From Aedes albopictus (Eukaryota; Arthropoda; Insecta; Diptera; Culicidae), in the NCBI RefSeq assembly GCF_035046485.1, contig NC_085138.1:330752421-330816420 (forward strand): 64,000 bases of DNA, given 5' to 3'. Both the position numbers and the translations under genes were made by a program. Below the pieces are notes generated by a model. It searched no databases and was not told the DNA's origin. It saw nothing but the letters and a program-made list of their open reading frames with translations. Below, one piece after another: positions 34,692-46,480 of the stretch; positions within the stretch are counted from its first letter, which is position 1, and the number at the start of each line of letters is the position of its first letter.

Positions 34692-35384
34692 GGGGAACAA
34701 AGCCCAAAATGCCAAGATGGGGTAAAATGGCCCAACTCATAAAATCATTCCTGAATGGGACTTGATTATTGCTATAGGTAAAGGTATAGGTGTCAAGATA
34801 TGTTTGCATCAAACATTCTTCTAGAAGCTAGGCCATCAAACCCACGAAAAATACTTTGATTTCCCAATGAAAATTGGCAACTTCCGGTTTTTCGTGCTTG
34901 CAATTAAGGTTTTCTGGTGATTTTATTACCAGCCAAGTGTTTCCAACGAGATTAAGGCACGCATGGAGACGCATGGTTGTTGATGTCTACGCTTTCCATG
35001 TTAGGGGTCATTCAAATATTACGATCATTGTTTTGCGGGGAGGGGGGTAACACTCCATTTATTGAGTATACGAAAAAAGTGGGACAGAGGGCGGAAAAGG
35101 AGTCGGAAATGCCCTAAAACTGATGGACGTAATTTTTGAATGTTTTCATGAAGTGGCATCTTACCCCATGGCAGATGGTCGTTTTGCACCACTTCCGTTT
35201 TACGAATCAGTTTTTAAAATCGCTGAAAATCGATGAAAATGCAATAATTTTGTGAATATTTTTGCTGAGGTATCGAGCAAATATTGTTTAGTTGCTGTTA
35301 CCACTTTGGAAGCCTAACAAATGAGGCTAATTATTATTGAAAACGATGAAAGTTTGAAAAATGGCATTTTACCCCACTTGACCC
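34692..35384. mobile_element. 693-bp MITE with TA duplication
   Basis: It interrupts the LINE after VATA. Outer bases are GGGGAACAAAGCCCAAAATGCC-like on the left and GGCATTTTACCCC...GACCC on the right (imperfect TIR). The duplicated dinucleotide TA lies at 34690-34691 and 35385-35386, as in Tc1/mariner-type elements. Motifs of the type GGGGTAAAATGGC recur inside. A smaller relic with inverted ends (CATTCAAATATTACG / CGTAATTTTTGAATG) occupies about 35004-35142. Confidence 0.75.
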
Positions 35385-36066
35385 TACGCGCAGAATCTCG
35401 AGGCAGCGTTGCCGGACGAGGGTGTGCCCGATGTGACCCCTCTAGAGGACTGCTGGAGTACAGTCAAAGCAGCCATCAACAACGCAGCCGAGAGCACTAT
35501 CGGGTACGTAGAACGGAGTCGACGAAACGATTGGTTCGGCGAGGAGTGCAGAGCGGTTTTGGAGGAGAAGGATGCTGCGCGGGCGGTATGCTGCAGCATG
35601 GAACCCGACAGAATGTGGAGCGATACAGACAGAAGCGGAAGCAGCAGACCCGTCTCTTCCAGGAGAAAAAGCACCGCCTGGAATAAGCGGAGTGCGAGGA
35701 AATGGAACTGCTGTGCCGTTCACAGGAAACACGTAAGGTCTACTAGAAGCTCAACGCATCCCGCAAAGGCTACGTGCCGCAAGCCGAAATCTGCAGGGAT
35801 AAGGACGGGAGCCTCCTGACGGACAAACGTGAGGTGATCGAAAAGTGGAAGCAGCACTTCGACGAGCACCTGAATGGCGAAGAGAATGTAGGCACGGAGG
35901 ACCAAGGCAGCGGAGGAAATGACTATGTTGGTGCAACAGAGGACGGGAACGAACCAACTCCCACGCTGAGGGAAGTTAAGGATGCCATCCACCAGCTCAA
36001 AAACAACAAAGCGGCTGGTAAGGACGGTAGCGCAGCAGAACTCATCAAGATGGGCCCGGAAAAGTT

Positions 36067-37766
36067 GTAACGATATTCCTGTCCCGTAAACCCTATCTCA
36101 TATCATTTAAAACTGCCAGCATACAAAAAAAGCGCTACCTATCTGTAAAGGCGAAAACTGTAGCACTCACGAGTTCTAAGATTAAATACGGCTCCGCTCT
36201 ACGAGACTCTCTCTTTACTCTTTTGGGATGAGATTAAAATTTCCTCCCAGCCTCCTACATTTTCGTGTTGGAGTATGGGAGATAGCTAGAACCGCCTATA
36301 AGGAGATTAAACCATTGTCCCCCTAACTAGATCACGCGATCGATAAGATCAAAAAGCGATCTCTTCCCCACTTGAGATTCGACTACGAAAATCGACAGAT
36401 CGTTTGCACGAGTGAAACCAGCCAACTGAAGTGCTATTAGAATAGCTAAAGGTCTTTAAGTTAGTGGCTAGGTCTTTAGAAGAATAGTGCTAGGGAAGAC
36501 AAAGAAATAGTGCCTTAGTGCTCAGCTAGGACAACTAGGAGCTTTTTCCGGTTGTTCCCAAGGTGCAGGCGAAGTGTGGGATAGTAATTACCGAGGTAAA
36601 TTACACGTGGTTTTGGGAAACAGCGGCCATGTTTGATATGTAGAATTAATTCTAGAGCTGCCGCACCACCGCATTCTGCTGGATCTCCCAGCGAAATTTG
36701 TGCGCCGTAACGAACGTTTTAGCAGGTAAATCACCTCATACTAGAGCGAATTCCCATTTCTGATCTTTAACGTCAACCAGGTAAAACCCGCGTTGACGTG
36801 GGTTTTTTTTTTGGGTTCTACAACCAGCACAAGTCGGCGAACCACTGTATCCACGTGGGTGGAGGAAAAACGTGCGACGAACCGTTCAATCGGGAACACC
36901 ACCCCCCGATCCCGCTCTGAAAGAGATCCTCTCCGACGGCCTGCCCGTAGAAAATCGCCGTCCGTCGACTTACGAGCTGAGAACCTCGACCGCCCATCGT
37001 CACCTGCCCTGTGAGAACCACACCGCACCCCGGGCGTCGATCCCGTGTGATTCCGAGCATCGTACCCCGACCCGTAACGCTCGGAGTCGACTTCGTCCGG
37101 CTTCGGATACTGTAGCGTGACCTTCACGAGCCGAGTCTTCGCTGACTACCTGCGAGGAAACGAGAGCCGTCGTAGCGAGCCCAAATTGACACCGTCCGGC
37201 TTCGGGCACCGTAGCTTGACCTTCACCGAGCCGAGTCTTTGCTGGCTACCTGCAACACAAAGCGGCTACCGAACATCAGCACCGCCGTCTCGTGATAGTA
37301 CCCTCCTCGCACCGCCCTTGCGGGCCTACAGGTCAGATAGCTTTAAGTAACGCAGTGAAATTTGAATCTAGGGAAAAAACAAGTTTGCTCGTCCCGGGAC
37401 TTAGGTAGATTGATAGGAGCATGCCTGAAAGCAATACATGCCTTGTTTGTCTTAACAAAACTTGAGTTTACGTTCTGAAGGTGAAAGTTTTCTTTTCTCA
37501 AGTGGTCCGGGAATCCGTTATAGTTTATTTGAGTATTTTTAACGAAAATTTGGATAAGGTTCGGTCTCCGAAAATCGTGGTCATTTGTTAATTGGGTTTT
37601 GAGTTCTCCCGGAGGGAAAAGCTGATTGTGTCTAACGCGTTTGAGCCAAGAATATTACCCGCCCTGGGCAAGAGTCTCTGGCCGGATTCAACCGTGCGTC
37701 TGCAACCTTCCCTTACGGAAGTGGCGCTTAAGTTGCAGCCGTTAAGAAACCATTCCGTTCGTTACA
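36067..37766. mobile_element. 1.7-kb solo LTR-like insertion, TSD AAGT
   Basis: It interrupts the LINE at E-K-L. The insert starts TGTAACGATATTCC and ends CGTTCGTTACA, giving TG...CA ends with a short inverted TGTAACG/CGTTACA. It is flanked by AAGT on both sides (36063-36066, 37767-37770); a 5-bp reading is possible because of a shared A. No gag or pol is present and no internal second LTR was seen, so a solo LTR left by recombination is the simplest reading. A 60-70 bp segment (GTCCGGCTTCGG...CCGAGTCTT) occurs twice, near 37094 and 37193, within a CpG-rich stretch. Confidence 0.7.
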
Positions 37767-37769
37767 AAG

Positions 37770-38609
37770 TTGGCCATCTGTCTGCACCAGTTAGTAGTCA
37801 AGATCTGGAAAACCGAACAGCTACCGGAGGAGTGGAAGGAAGGGATAATCTGTCTCATCCACAAGAAAGGCGACAAGTTAATGTGTGAGAACTTTCGAGC
37901 GATCACCATTTTGAATGCCGTCTACAAAGTGCTATCCCAGATCATCTTCCGTCGTATTTCACCTAAAGTAAATGAGTTCGTGGGAAGTTACCAAGCCGGT
38001 TTCATCGACGGCTGGTCGACAACGGACCAGATCTTCACCGTACGGCAAATCTTCCAGAAATGCCGTGAATACCAGGTCCCAACGCATCACCAGTTCATCA
38101 ACTTCAAAGCGGCATACGACAGTATCGACCGCACAGAGCCATGGAAAATTATGGACGAGAACAGCTTTCCCGGGAAGCTGACTAGACTGATAAGAGCAAC
38201 GATGGACGGTGTGCAGAACAGCGTAAGGATTTCGTGTGAACTATCCAGTTCATTCGAATCTCGACGGGGACTACGACAAGGTGATGAACTTTCCTGCCTA
38301 CTATTCAACATCGCCCTGGAAGGTGTGATGCGACGAGCCGGGCTCAACAGCCGGGGTATGATCTTCACGAAATCCAGCCAATTTGCGGATGACATGGATA
38401 TTATTGCTAGAATATTTGTAACAGTGGCAGAACTGTACACCCGTTTGAAACGTGAAACAGCAAAGGTCGGACTGGTAGTGAATGCGGCTAAGACAAAGTA
38501 CATGCTGGTAGGTGGGACTGAGCGAGACAGGACAAGCCTTGGCAGCAATGTTACGATAGACGGAGATACTTTCGAGGTGGTAGAAGAATTTATCTACCTC
38601 GGTTCCTAG
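37770..38609 (+). pseudogene. Reverse transcriptase segment of the RTE-like LINE
   Basis: This is the longest intact piece of the RTE-like LINE, 279 residues of uninterrupted frame. RT motifs appear in order: EEWKEGIICLIHKKGD, ENFRAITILNAVYKVLSQI, YQAGFIDGWSTTDQ, INFKAAYDSIDR, RRGLRQGDELSCLLFN and FADDMDII. A short deletion relative to the usual family spacing precedes FADD (SSQFADDMD). The frame starts at the resumption point after the solo LTR and stops at TAG 38607-38609. It is one segment of the composite LINE, not an independent gene. Confidence 0.85.
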
Positions 38610-38735
38610 CTAATGGCTGACAATAACGTGAGCCGTGAAATTAGGAGGCGCATCATCAGCGGAAGTAGGGCCTACTACGGGCTCCAGAAGAAACTGCGGT
38701 CAAAAAAGATTCACCCCCGTACCAAGACCATGTAC

Positions 38736-39360
38736 CGTGAGGTCGCCATTCACCGCTAATTTTGGGTCAATCATACAAAAATGATCAAATGTTAGTAAAG
38801 TATCGTAACAAAAGTGAATGTAACATGCTGCCACAACAAAAAACTTCCATTTCACCATGTTTTTATATGGGTGTACCTGAAATCACGTTCTCGAAAAATA
38901 TTTCTCACACTGCGCAGCAGGACAACATGGCAACTGTTCAAGGCAAACAGCGGAAAAAATATCCAACATGTAAAACCCGTTTAAGATTCCATTTTGACAA
39001 AACAGGATGAACTGAACGTCATGAATCATCAATACATTGGTAAATAAAAGTTATTTTGTTTTTATAAATGAATAGTGTGTGTGATTCCATGAAAAAATAA
39101 TCCAGTGAGCGGTGAATGGATCCATTATGAGCGGTGAATGGATGCATGAGCGGTAATAGGAGCCAAGAGATTACACATTTGAATTTTTATTTTTTCGGCT
39201 GTAAACATATTTTACAATCGTTTTATATTGTTTTTATAATAACAACATAATTGTTGAGTTGTTAACGTAAATTAAAGTGCAATATTCGCAAACGTCGATT
39301 TTTAATGCCATATACTTTACGAAAATGCCGTTAAATGAGCGGTGAATGGCGACCTCACGG
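38736..39360. mobile_element. 625-bp MITE, 23-bp perfect TIR, TA duplication
   Basis: It interrupts the LINE near its 3' end. The left terminus begins CCGTGAGGTCGCCATTCACC and the right terminus is its reverse complement over 23 bases. TA is duplicated at 38734-38735 and 39361-39362. GAGCGGTGAATGGA-type subterminal motifs repeat at 39107-39160. An 82-residue frame (38762-39010) has no recognisable motif. Most likely a Tc1/mariner/pogo-type non-autonomous element. Confidence 0.88.
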
Positions 39361-39832
39361 TACAAGACGTTAATAAGACCGGTGGTTTTCTACGGATATG
39401 AGACATGGATGATGCTCGAGGAGGACCTGCAAGCACTCGGAGTTTTCGAGTGACGGGTGCTAAGGACGATCTTCGGCGGCGTGCAGGAGAACGGTGTATG
39501 GCGGAGAAGGATGAACCACGAGCTCGCTGCACTTTACGGCGAACCCAGCATCCAGAAAGTGGCCAAAGCCGGAAGGATACGATGGGCAGGTCATATTGCA
39601 AGAATGCCGGACAACAACCCTGCAAAATTGGTGTTCGCTAACCATCCGGTTGGTACAAGAAGGCGTGGAGCGCAGAGAGCACGATGGGCGGACCAGGTGG
39701 AGCGTGATCTGGCGATTGTTGGGCGTGACCAACGTTGGAGAGCTGCTGCAGCTGCAAATCGAGTATTATGGCAGCAAGTTGTTGATTCAGTAGTATCATG
39801 AATTTGATGTTAACTAAATAAATGAAAAATGA

Positions 39833-42180
39833 ATCAACCTGGCAAACAACTCAGTTGCATAATTTGAAGGCACAATATGATTGATAGATTTTTACAACCC
39901 GTTGTAGGTTCTAGCGATGGCTACTGATATTTTTACATGAGCTCTATATGTAGAGAAGAGATATAAAAGTCGAATAAAGGTATATAGTTGGAGGAACGAA
40001 TCGGGGAGTATATCCAGGATCCCCTTCATACGAATCAAAAGCAGTAGTTATGAACACTTAAAGCACGTCATATTTTTAGAACTCTAGATTTCAAATCTTT
40101 GCCGAATTTCCGAAGGAGTTCTTGAAAAATTCTCGGGTTCTGTTTCCCGTATAGTTTTGGTTGTTAATGTCTAATAAAATCAATTTGCTTTAGTGTTGCG
40201 CACTTCACTCCTCTTTCCCCATACCGCACTTTGCCAATCTAACTAGGATGATGTCGAGTACGGAGTGCAGGGTGTTATTGATGCTGACTGAAGTCAGTCG
40301 GCGACCGGAATCGTATGATTAAAGCCACATCGTTAAAACTGGGGAAGTGCGTCAAATGACGGGTTTCTCGCTCCTTTGATGACCTCGTGAGCCGGGGACG
40401 TTTGATTTGCTGAATTATAATATGTAATATCACGTGGTCAGATGGGATTCGTAGAGCGAGATGTGTGGTAGCCAGCGAGTCAGGTTCGTGCTTGCAGGCA
40501 ATAGGCAAATGGTGTCATATTCCAGGATGGGTATCTGTGCAGAGACCACAGACCATGCAGAGCAGATGAGTCCGGTTGTCGCCTATTGCAATAATTGTCA
40601 TGAGTGGCGAGCAAAGCACTATCCATAAAGTCGTGTAATTTATGGCAATAATTACATCGAAAACCGATGATATCGGTGCGGCGTCGGTTGGACCCGTAGA
40701 GCCTGTTGCGCGTGCTCATGTCTAGAAGGCTAATTGAAATTACACATGTTCAGATGGTTCTGATGGCAAATACAGGAAATTGGAACTCACCCCAGGAGGG
40801 CAAGTTTAGTCAAGCAGCAACATTAATTCGAACTTTGAGTTCTACCGAGAATGGATGAAACATTTTAATTAGTCTTGGGCCGATATTGGTCACAAGTTTG
40901 TTTGATATCAGATAGTTGCACTCGATGAGGTCCAATTAGCTGAAGGTAGCATATCGTTCAATGTTTGTAATAATATGCACATTGCATATTTAGGCAGCTG
41001 GAATCAAATCCTGGTAATCTGATACCTTAATATGTCCTGGTCGTAGCAACGATTTTCCCATTTTTTGATAAGTAGTGCACCAGCTTACCTTATTTATCCG
41101 ATTTCAAATGAAGTCTCGAAAATACCGATTAGTTTTCTCCAGCTGCATATTTTTAAAACGTTAAGCCCTTATTTGTTGTTCGCAGTCTTTTGACACAACT
41201 CATTACAACTCAACACTTGTCACCCGCTGGGCATCAGAGGCCGCCCATCGCATTCGTGGGTTAATGGAATAAAAACAAATTACCATTAGAAGTCCCACCC
41301 GGCCGGGCTTTGATGCCCGCTTCTTTGATGTGGTAAATTACATTTTTTCACCCGAATCGTATTGCTTACATTTTTCCGTGCGCTTGTTTACAATTGGGAA
41401 TCGAAAAGCGCAACCAGAAGGAGAGAAAAAATAATTTAAATTGATTTTCTGTTTACAGTAATGGTTCCCCGCGAGGCAAGACAGCGAAATTATATTTATT
41501 TAAATTCATTTTTTCGTTTTGTTGGACATCACCCGGCTGGCTGGGCGCAGTTGCAACCCAGGCAGGGCCAGGCTGGGTGATTCTACTGGTTACCTAAAAC
41601 GAAAGCAGCAACGGGACCGCGCGCGATCTATAATTGTTGTTTACGCATCCATCCATTCGCGTTCTCGCGATGATGAGCCCTTTAATCACTTTGGTAAATA
41701 TACAAACCACGTGCATATTTGGTTGGATGGCATCCAACAAGCGTGAAAGCATTCTTGATGAAATTCATTTTTGAGGCGAAAGTTAATTGAATACGGCTGC
41801 CATATAGATAGATGTGTACTTTTTGTGAATATTTTTATTCCAATACGGAAGTTTGCATCAACGCTTTCAAGTGCTTCCGGTCGGTCGGTTGGTCGGCCGG
41901 TCTGGATCAGCAACCGGATTTCCATCGGCAAGCAGACAATTCGATTCAATAACCTTTTGAGTGCCCATTTGCTGCTTTTTCTGAGGCGACTGGGCAATCT
42001 TTCAGTAGAAGTGAGAGTAAATCGAACGAATGTTACATCATGATGCCAAACCATCAAGTCTTAGTAGATTTGATCACAAAACAGCGTGATCGTGTGAATG
42101 ATAGAGTACAACATAGCATAGTATAGTAAAGGGAGGACGGGGGCAGATGGATCACCTTAGAAATGGATCCCTATAACTTT
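39833..42180. other. Non-coding, mostly non-repetitive sequence
   Basis: About 2.3 kb without recognisable TE boundaries. It includes C/G-richer patches (41220-41340 and 41520-41640) in AT-rich DNA. Frames such as 41686-42057 and 40480-40719 show no family motifs. It may be intronic or intergenic host DNA, but I cannot show a function. Confidence 0.45.
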
Positions 42181-42385
42181 TTACAGACATCATGCTGAAC
42201 TTCTTCAATGCTTCCGACTCAGTGAAGAATATTGTTAAAGGGCTTCTTCCTTGTGTGACCTCGTTTTTTAAGCAGCTGGCTTCTAAAATACCCCTCCTTG
42301 CGACAATCGTATGTTTCGATGACTAATTTAACCACTGAGGTCGAAGATATGATTTCTGTTCTACACTGGAACTGTCGTAGTATTG

Positions 42386-42656
42386 GGCTCTACCCCATTT
42401 GGCATAATGCCATTTGGCATAACGCCGTTTGGCATAATGCCATTTGGCATAAAGGCCATTTGGCATAATGGCCTTTTGGCATAATGGCCATTTGGCATAA
42501 CAAATATTATGCACATTCTTACCAAGAAGGCTGTTCTTTGTGTTATGCCAAACGGCATTATGCCAAATAGCCATTATGCCAAATGACCATTATGCCAAAT
42601 GGCATTATGCCAAACGGCGTAATGCCAAATGGCATTATGCCAAATGGGGTAGAGCC
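42386..42656. mobile_element. 271-bp fold-back MITE in the LINE, 8-9 bp TSD
   Basis: Each end consists of GGCTCTACCCC followed by ~12-20 bp units containing the self-complementary ATGCCATTTGGCAT; the two arms are inverted around an AT-rich centre near 42510-42535. GTAGTATT flanks it at 42377-42384 and 42657-42664. An extra G at 42385 makes a 9-bp duplication possible. The whole unit can fold as one hairpin and each subrepeat can fold on its own. Eight bases suggests hAT-type mobilisation. Confidence 0.85.
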
Positions 42657-42664
42657 GTAGTATT

Positions 42665-43058
42665 AGCATTAGCATTAGCATTAAGCGAGTCGCACAAATT
42701 CGTAGGTGGTACAGTCCTAGACCGCTGTTATGAGGGTTGCCTCCTTCCCGTCCGAACCAAAGCACAAAGATTTGGGACTAATCTCTGACTCTTAGACAAG
42801 ACTGACGCAATCCTCCAATGGTCGAGCACTGTCCTGGCCACGTCCTTGCGACTGCTGAGGAATGGGAAAGGATGGTTAGTTTTGAAAAATGTAAACAACT
42901 CTACGATCTCTCAGGCCTAGGTGTCACGGGAATTTGGGTGTTGTTATTGGAAGGGTAAACTCCAAAGGATACGCTTGGTTAACGTTCAGGCACACCATTG
43001 TTAGACTGCTTCGAATCAGTTGTCTGCCCAATTCATCCTGGTTTCCTAGTCATCTTGT
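42665..43058 (-). mobile_element. 394-bp retroposed fragment with 20-bp TSD
   Basis: The 20 bases TGGGGTAGAGCCGTAGTATT, spanning the right end of the fold-back MITE and its target duplication, occur at 42645-42664 and again at 43059-43078. Between them is unrelated sequence whose plus-strand left edge is AGCATT repeated three times, so on the minus strand the insert ends in an (AATGCT)n tail. Variable long TSD plus a tandem-repeat tail indicates LINE-type or SINE retroposition. I do not recognise the family. Confidence 0.8.
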
Positions 43059-46000
43059 TGGGGTAGAGCCGTAGTATTGTACCGAAATTAGACGTTTCTA
43101 AATTTTTACTTTACTTAGCAATTTACAATGCGATGTTTTTGCGTTACCCGAAACATGGCTGACACCCGATGTAACCTTACCTTTTTCCGATTTCAACATC
43201 ATCCGCCTTGATCGGTTCTACTCGTACGGAGGGGTGCTTTTAGGAATCAAAAACCAGCACTCATTTTACAGAGTCGATTTTCATCCGATGACAGATATCG
43301 AAGCCGTCGCATGTGAGGTGACTATCCGAGGTAAAACCCTCAGTTTTGCCTCCATATATCTTCCACCGAGAACTGTGATATCTCGCAGGGATCTCCATCA
43401 CATCTGCTCGGTTATGCTTGAGCCACGGCTGCTCATGGGGGATTTCAACTCCCATGGTACAGGGAGGGGAACTGTACGATGACAGCCGTTCAACGTTGAT
43501 ATATGACCTCCGCGACGACTTCAACATGACAATTTTGAATACCGGAGAAGTTACACGAGTAGCACTTCCAGCTCAAGATGGCAGCTCTAGAAACAGCCGA
43601 TTAGATCTCTCAATCTGTTCGAGCTCACTATCTCTGGAGTGTACATGGAAGGTTATTCAGGATCCCCATGGTAGTGATCACCTTCCGATCGTTGTTTCTA
43701 TTTCCAATGGTTCACATCAACCTCTATCCATCTAGCGACATTTCCTACGACATCACGAAACACATTGACGTGGAAGTACGCGGAAGCAATCATCGACGGT
43801 GAGCAATCGGTATAGAGGTCCTTCCAACGCGGGACGAGTATCAGTTTCTATAAGTACTGATCATCAGTAGCACGCTTCAGGCAGAACGTCGGCCAGTGCC
43901 AGGTCCGTCGGTTCACAAGAAACCCCTCAATCCGTGGTGGGATAGCGAATGATCAGAAATCTATCGCGAGAAATCCGCTGCGTTCAAAGAATTTCGGAAA
44001 ATTCGGTTCGGTCGAAAACTTTAAGCGGTACACTTCCTTTGAAAGCAAGTTTAAAAACTTGGTCAAGGCGAAGGAGAGCGGTTATTGGCGTCGGTTCGTC
44101 GAGGGTTTGTCGCGCGAGACATCGATGAGAACTCTTTGGAACGTCGGGAGATGAATGCGCAATGCATCATCGGTTAACGAGGATCGAGAAAACTTTCCTC
44201 GGTGGATTCTCAAGTTCGCAAAAAAAAGTTTATCCAGATTCCGTACCCATGGAGCGTATAATTCGGGATGTTTCCGAAAACAGAGATGACATGGATAGTC
44301 CGTTTCCGATGGTTGAATTCTCACTTGCTCTTCTTTCGTGTAACAATTCCGCTTCAGGAATGGATCAAATTAAGATCAACTTGCTTAAAAACCTCCCCGA
44401 CGTCGCTAAGAGGCACTGGTTGAACTTGTTCAATCAGTTCCTGGTCAACAACATCGTTCTGGACGATAAGAGGCGAGTGAGAGTGATAGCTATTCAAAAA
44501 CCCGGGAAACCCGGGAAACCCGCGTCGGATCATAATTCATATCGTCCAATTGCGATGTTGACTTGCCTACGGAAGTTGTTGGAGTTGATTCTCTTTCGAC
44601 TGGACAGATGGGTTGAATCGAATGGCATGTTATCAGATACACAATTTGGTTTCCGCAGAGGCAAACGAACGAACGACTGTCTTGCGTAGCTTGCTACAGA
44701 AATTCAGCTTACCTTTGCTCAAAAACAGCAAATGGGCTCAGTATTTTTGGATATTAAGGGGGCTTTTGATTAAATTTGTGTCCATGTTCTTTCCGACAAA
44801 CTACACGCAAGTGACTTTCCACGAATTCTGAACAACTTTTTGTATAATTTGCTGTTTGAGAAGCATATGAGTTTTGCTCATGGCGACTTGACAGTTTCAC
44901 CAATTAGCTGCATGGGTCTCCACCAGGCTTCATGTCTAAGCCCTTTTTTATGTTGGAGACATAGATGACTGTCTCATGGAAAATTGCACGTTAAGACAGC
45001 TTGCGGATGACTGTGTTGTTTCTGTAACGGGATCAATAGCAGTTGATCTGCAAGGACCACTACAGGATACTTTGGACAATTTGTCTACTTGGGCTCTCAA
45101 GCTGGGTATCGAATTCTTTCCGGAGAAAACTGAGATGGTTGTTTTTTCTAAAAAAAAAACATAAACCGGATAAGTTTCCGCTCCATCTGATGGGTAAGAC
45201 AATTACTCATAGCATGTCTTCTCAATATCTCGGCGTCTGGTTCGACTCTAAATGCACCTGGGAGCACATTGTGTTTCTGAAGAGCCAAAAGCGAATCAAC
45301 TTTATGCGAACTATTACCGGAACATGGTGGGGAGCATACCCGGAAGATTTGATCAGGCTGTACCAAACCATTCTGTCGGTTTTAGAATACGGTAGCTTTT
45401 GTTTTCAATCCGCATCGAAAACACACTTGCTGAAGCTGCAACGGGTTCGGTACCGTTGCCTTCGGATCGCGTTAGGTTGCATGAACTCGACTTACACAAT
45501 GAGTTGAGAGGTACTTGCTGGTGTACAGCCTCTGACAGACCGCTTCGCGGAGTTGTCGCTCCGGTTCCTCATCCGATGCGAGGTTGTGAATCCATTGATC
45601 ATACAAAACTTCGAAAAACTACTCGAACAGAACCCTCAAACTCGTTTTATGTGTGTGTACTACTGGTACATGACTCTGGAGGTAAGGCCATCTCCGGTTA
45701 ACACCAATCGTGACAACTTCTCAAACTTGGACAGTTCCTCTGCGGATTTTGATCTGTCCATGAAGGATGAGGTCCATGGAATACCAGAATCTTTTCGTTC
45801 CATGTGTATTCCGTAAATCTTTGCAAGTAAGCTCGGGCATATAGGTGGGGAAAGACAGTTCTTCACATATGGTTCAAAGACAAATTATTCGACTGGTTTC
45901 GGTGTCTACAACGAATTTCATAGCGCCACCTTCATGCTTCAAAAGCCCTGTTCGGTATACGTTGCTGAGCAAGCGGCTATATATTACACCTTGGAGTACG

Positions 46001-46480
46001 TTAGCACTCTTCCACCTGAGCACTTCTTCATTTTTACCGATATTCTAAGTTCTCTGGAGGATGTTCGGTAAATGAAACTGATGAAGCACTCAGCGTACTT
46101 CCTGAATGGAATACGCCAAGTGTCGAGTGCTTTGTCCAAACGCTCATACACCATCACCATAGCTTGGGTCCCGTTCCATTGCTCGATTCCGGGCAATTAG
46201 AAAGCGGACTCTGGGCAATGAGAAAGGTGGGCGCTAGCGAAGGCGACATTTACGAGCGTCAAATCGCCTTCGACGATTTTTTGCATTGGCCCGTCAGGAG
46301 ACCTTGATCAGCTGGCAACACTAATGGAGAGATGGTTGTACTCCATCATTCCACAGGTGTCGAAGAAGCCATGATTCAAAGGGTTGGATTAAGGCCGCGA
46401 TTTCATTTGTGTGATGTGTCGGCTGATGTCCAACCACCGAGCCTTCCAAATAAACGAATAAGTAAAAAAAAAACGACAAT

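Larger units (their letters stand above)
32790..39832 (+). pseudogene. RTE-like non-LTR retrotransposon, broken by four insertions
   Basis: Five segments assemble in order into one LINE. At 32876-33406 lies the endonuclease, starting GTWNCRSLNF and containing IIGDLNAQVG, with one in-frame stop near 32937. At 34414-34691 is the endonuclease end, with SDHYLVKL. At 35387-36066 is the linker, with NDWFGEECR and frameshifts. At 37767-38735 is the reverse transcriptase, with HKKGDK, GFIDGWSTTDQIF, GLRQGDELSCLLFN and FADDMD near 38390, and a stop after IYLGS. At 39361-39801 is the C-terminal region, with RIRWAGHIARMPDN. The 3' UTR ends in AAATAAATGAAAAATGAATC near 39832. Each break is a clean insertion with the host codons resuming exactly. 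Stops and frameshifts outside the insertions show it was already dead or decayed later. Clade assignment to RTE is from motif style, not alignment. Confidence 0.88.
42185..46480 (+). pseudogene. LOA/I-type LINE (EN-RT-RNase H), 5'-truncated and interrupted
   Basis: The 3' end of ORF1 is visible at 42189-42326 (VKNIVKGLLPCVTSF, stop TAA). ORF2 begins at ATG 42349 with MISVLHWNCRSI, is cut by a nested insertion, and resumes at 43079 with VPKLDVSKF. The endonuclease continues with LLMGDFNSHG near 43430 and HGSDHLPIVV near 43670. The RT region (44160-45500) contains ASGMDQIKINLL, YRPIAMLTCLRKLLE, DTQFGFRRGKRTNDCLA and LADDCVVSV. An RNase H domain follows (about 45860-46230: FTYGSKTNYSTGFGVY, AEQAAIYYTLE). 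The 3' end is an A-run near 46480. RNase H downstream of RT is typical of the LOA and I groups. Many frameshifts and stops make it non-functional. Confidence 0.85.

Noticed and set aside
36793..37350. Overlapping Arg/Ser/Pro-rich ORFs on both strands in the solo LTR
   Set aside because: CpG-rich composition suppresses stops in several frames at once and no motif is present.
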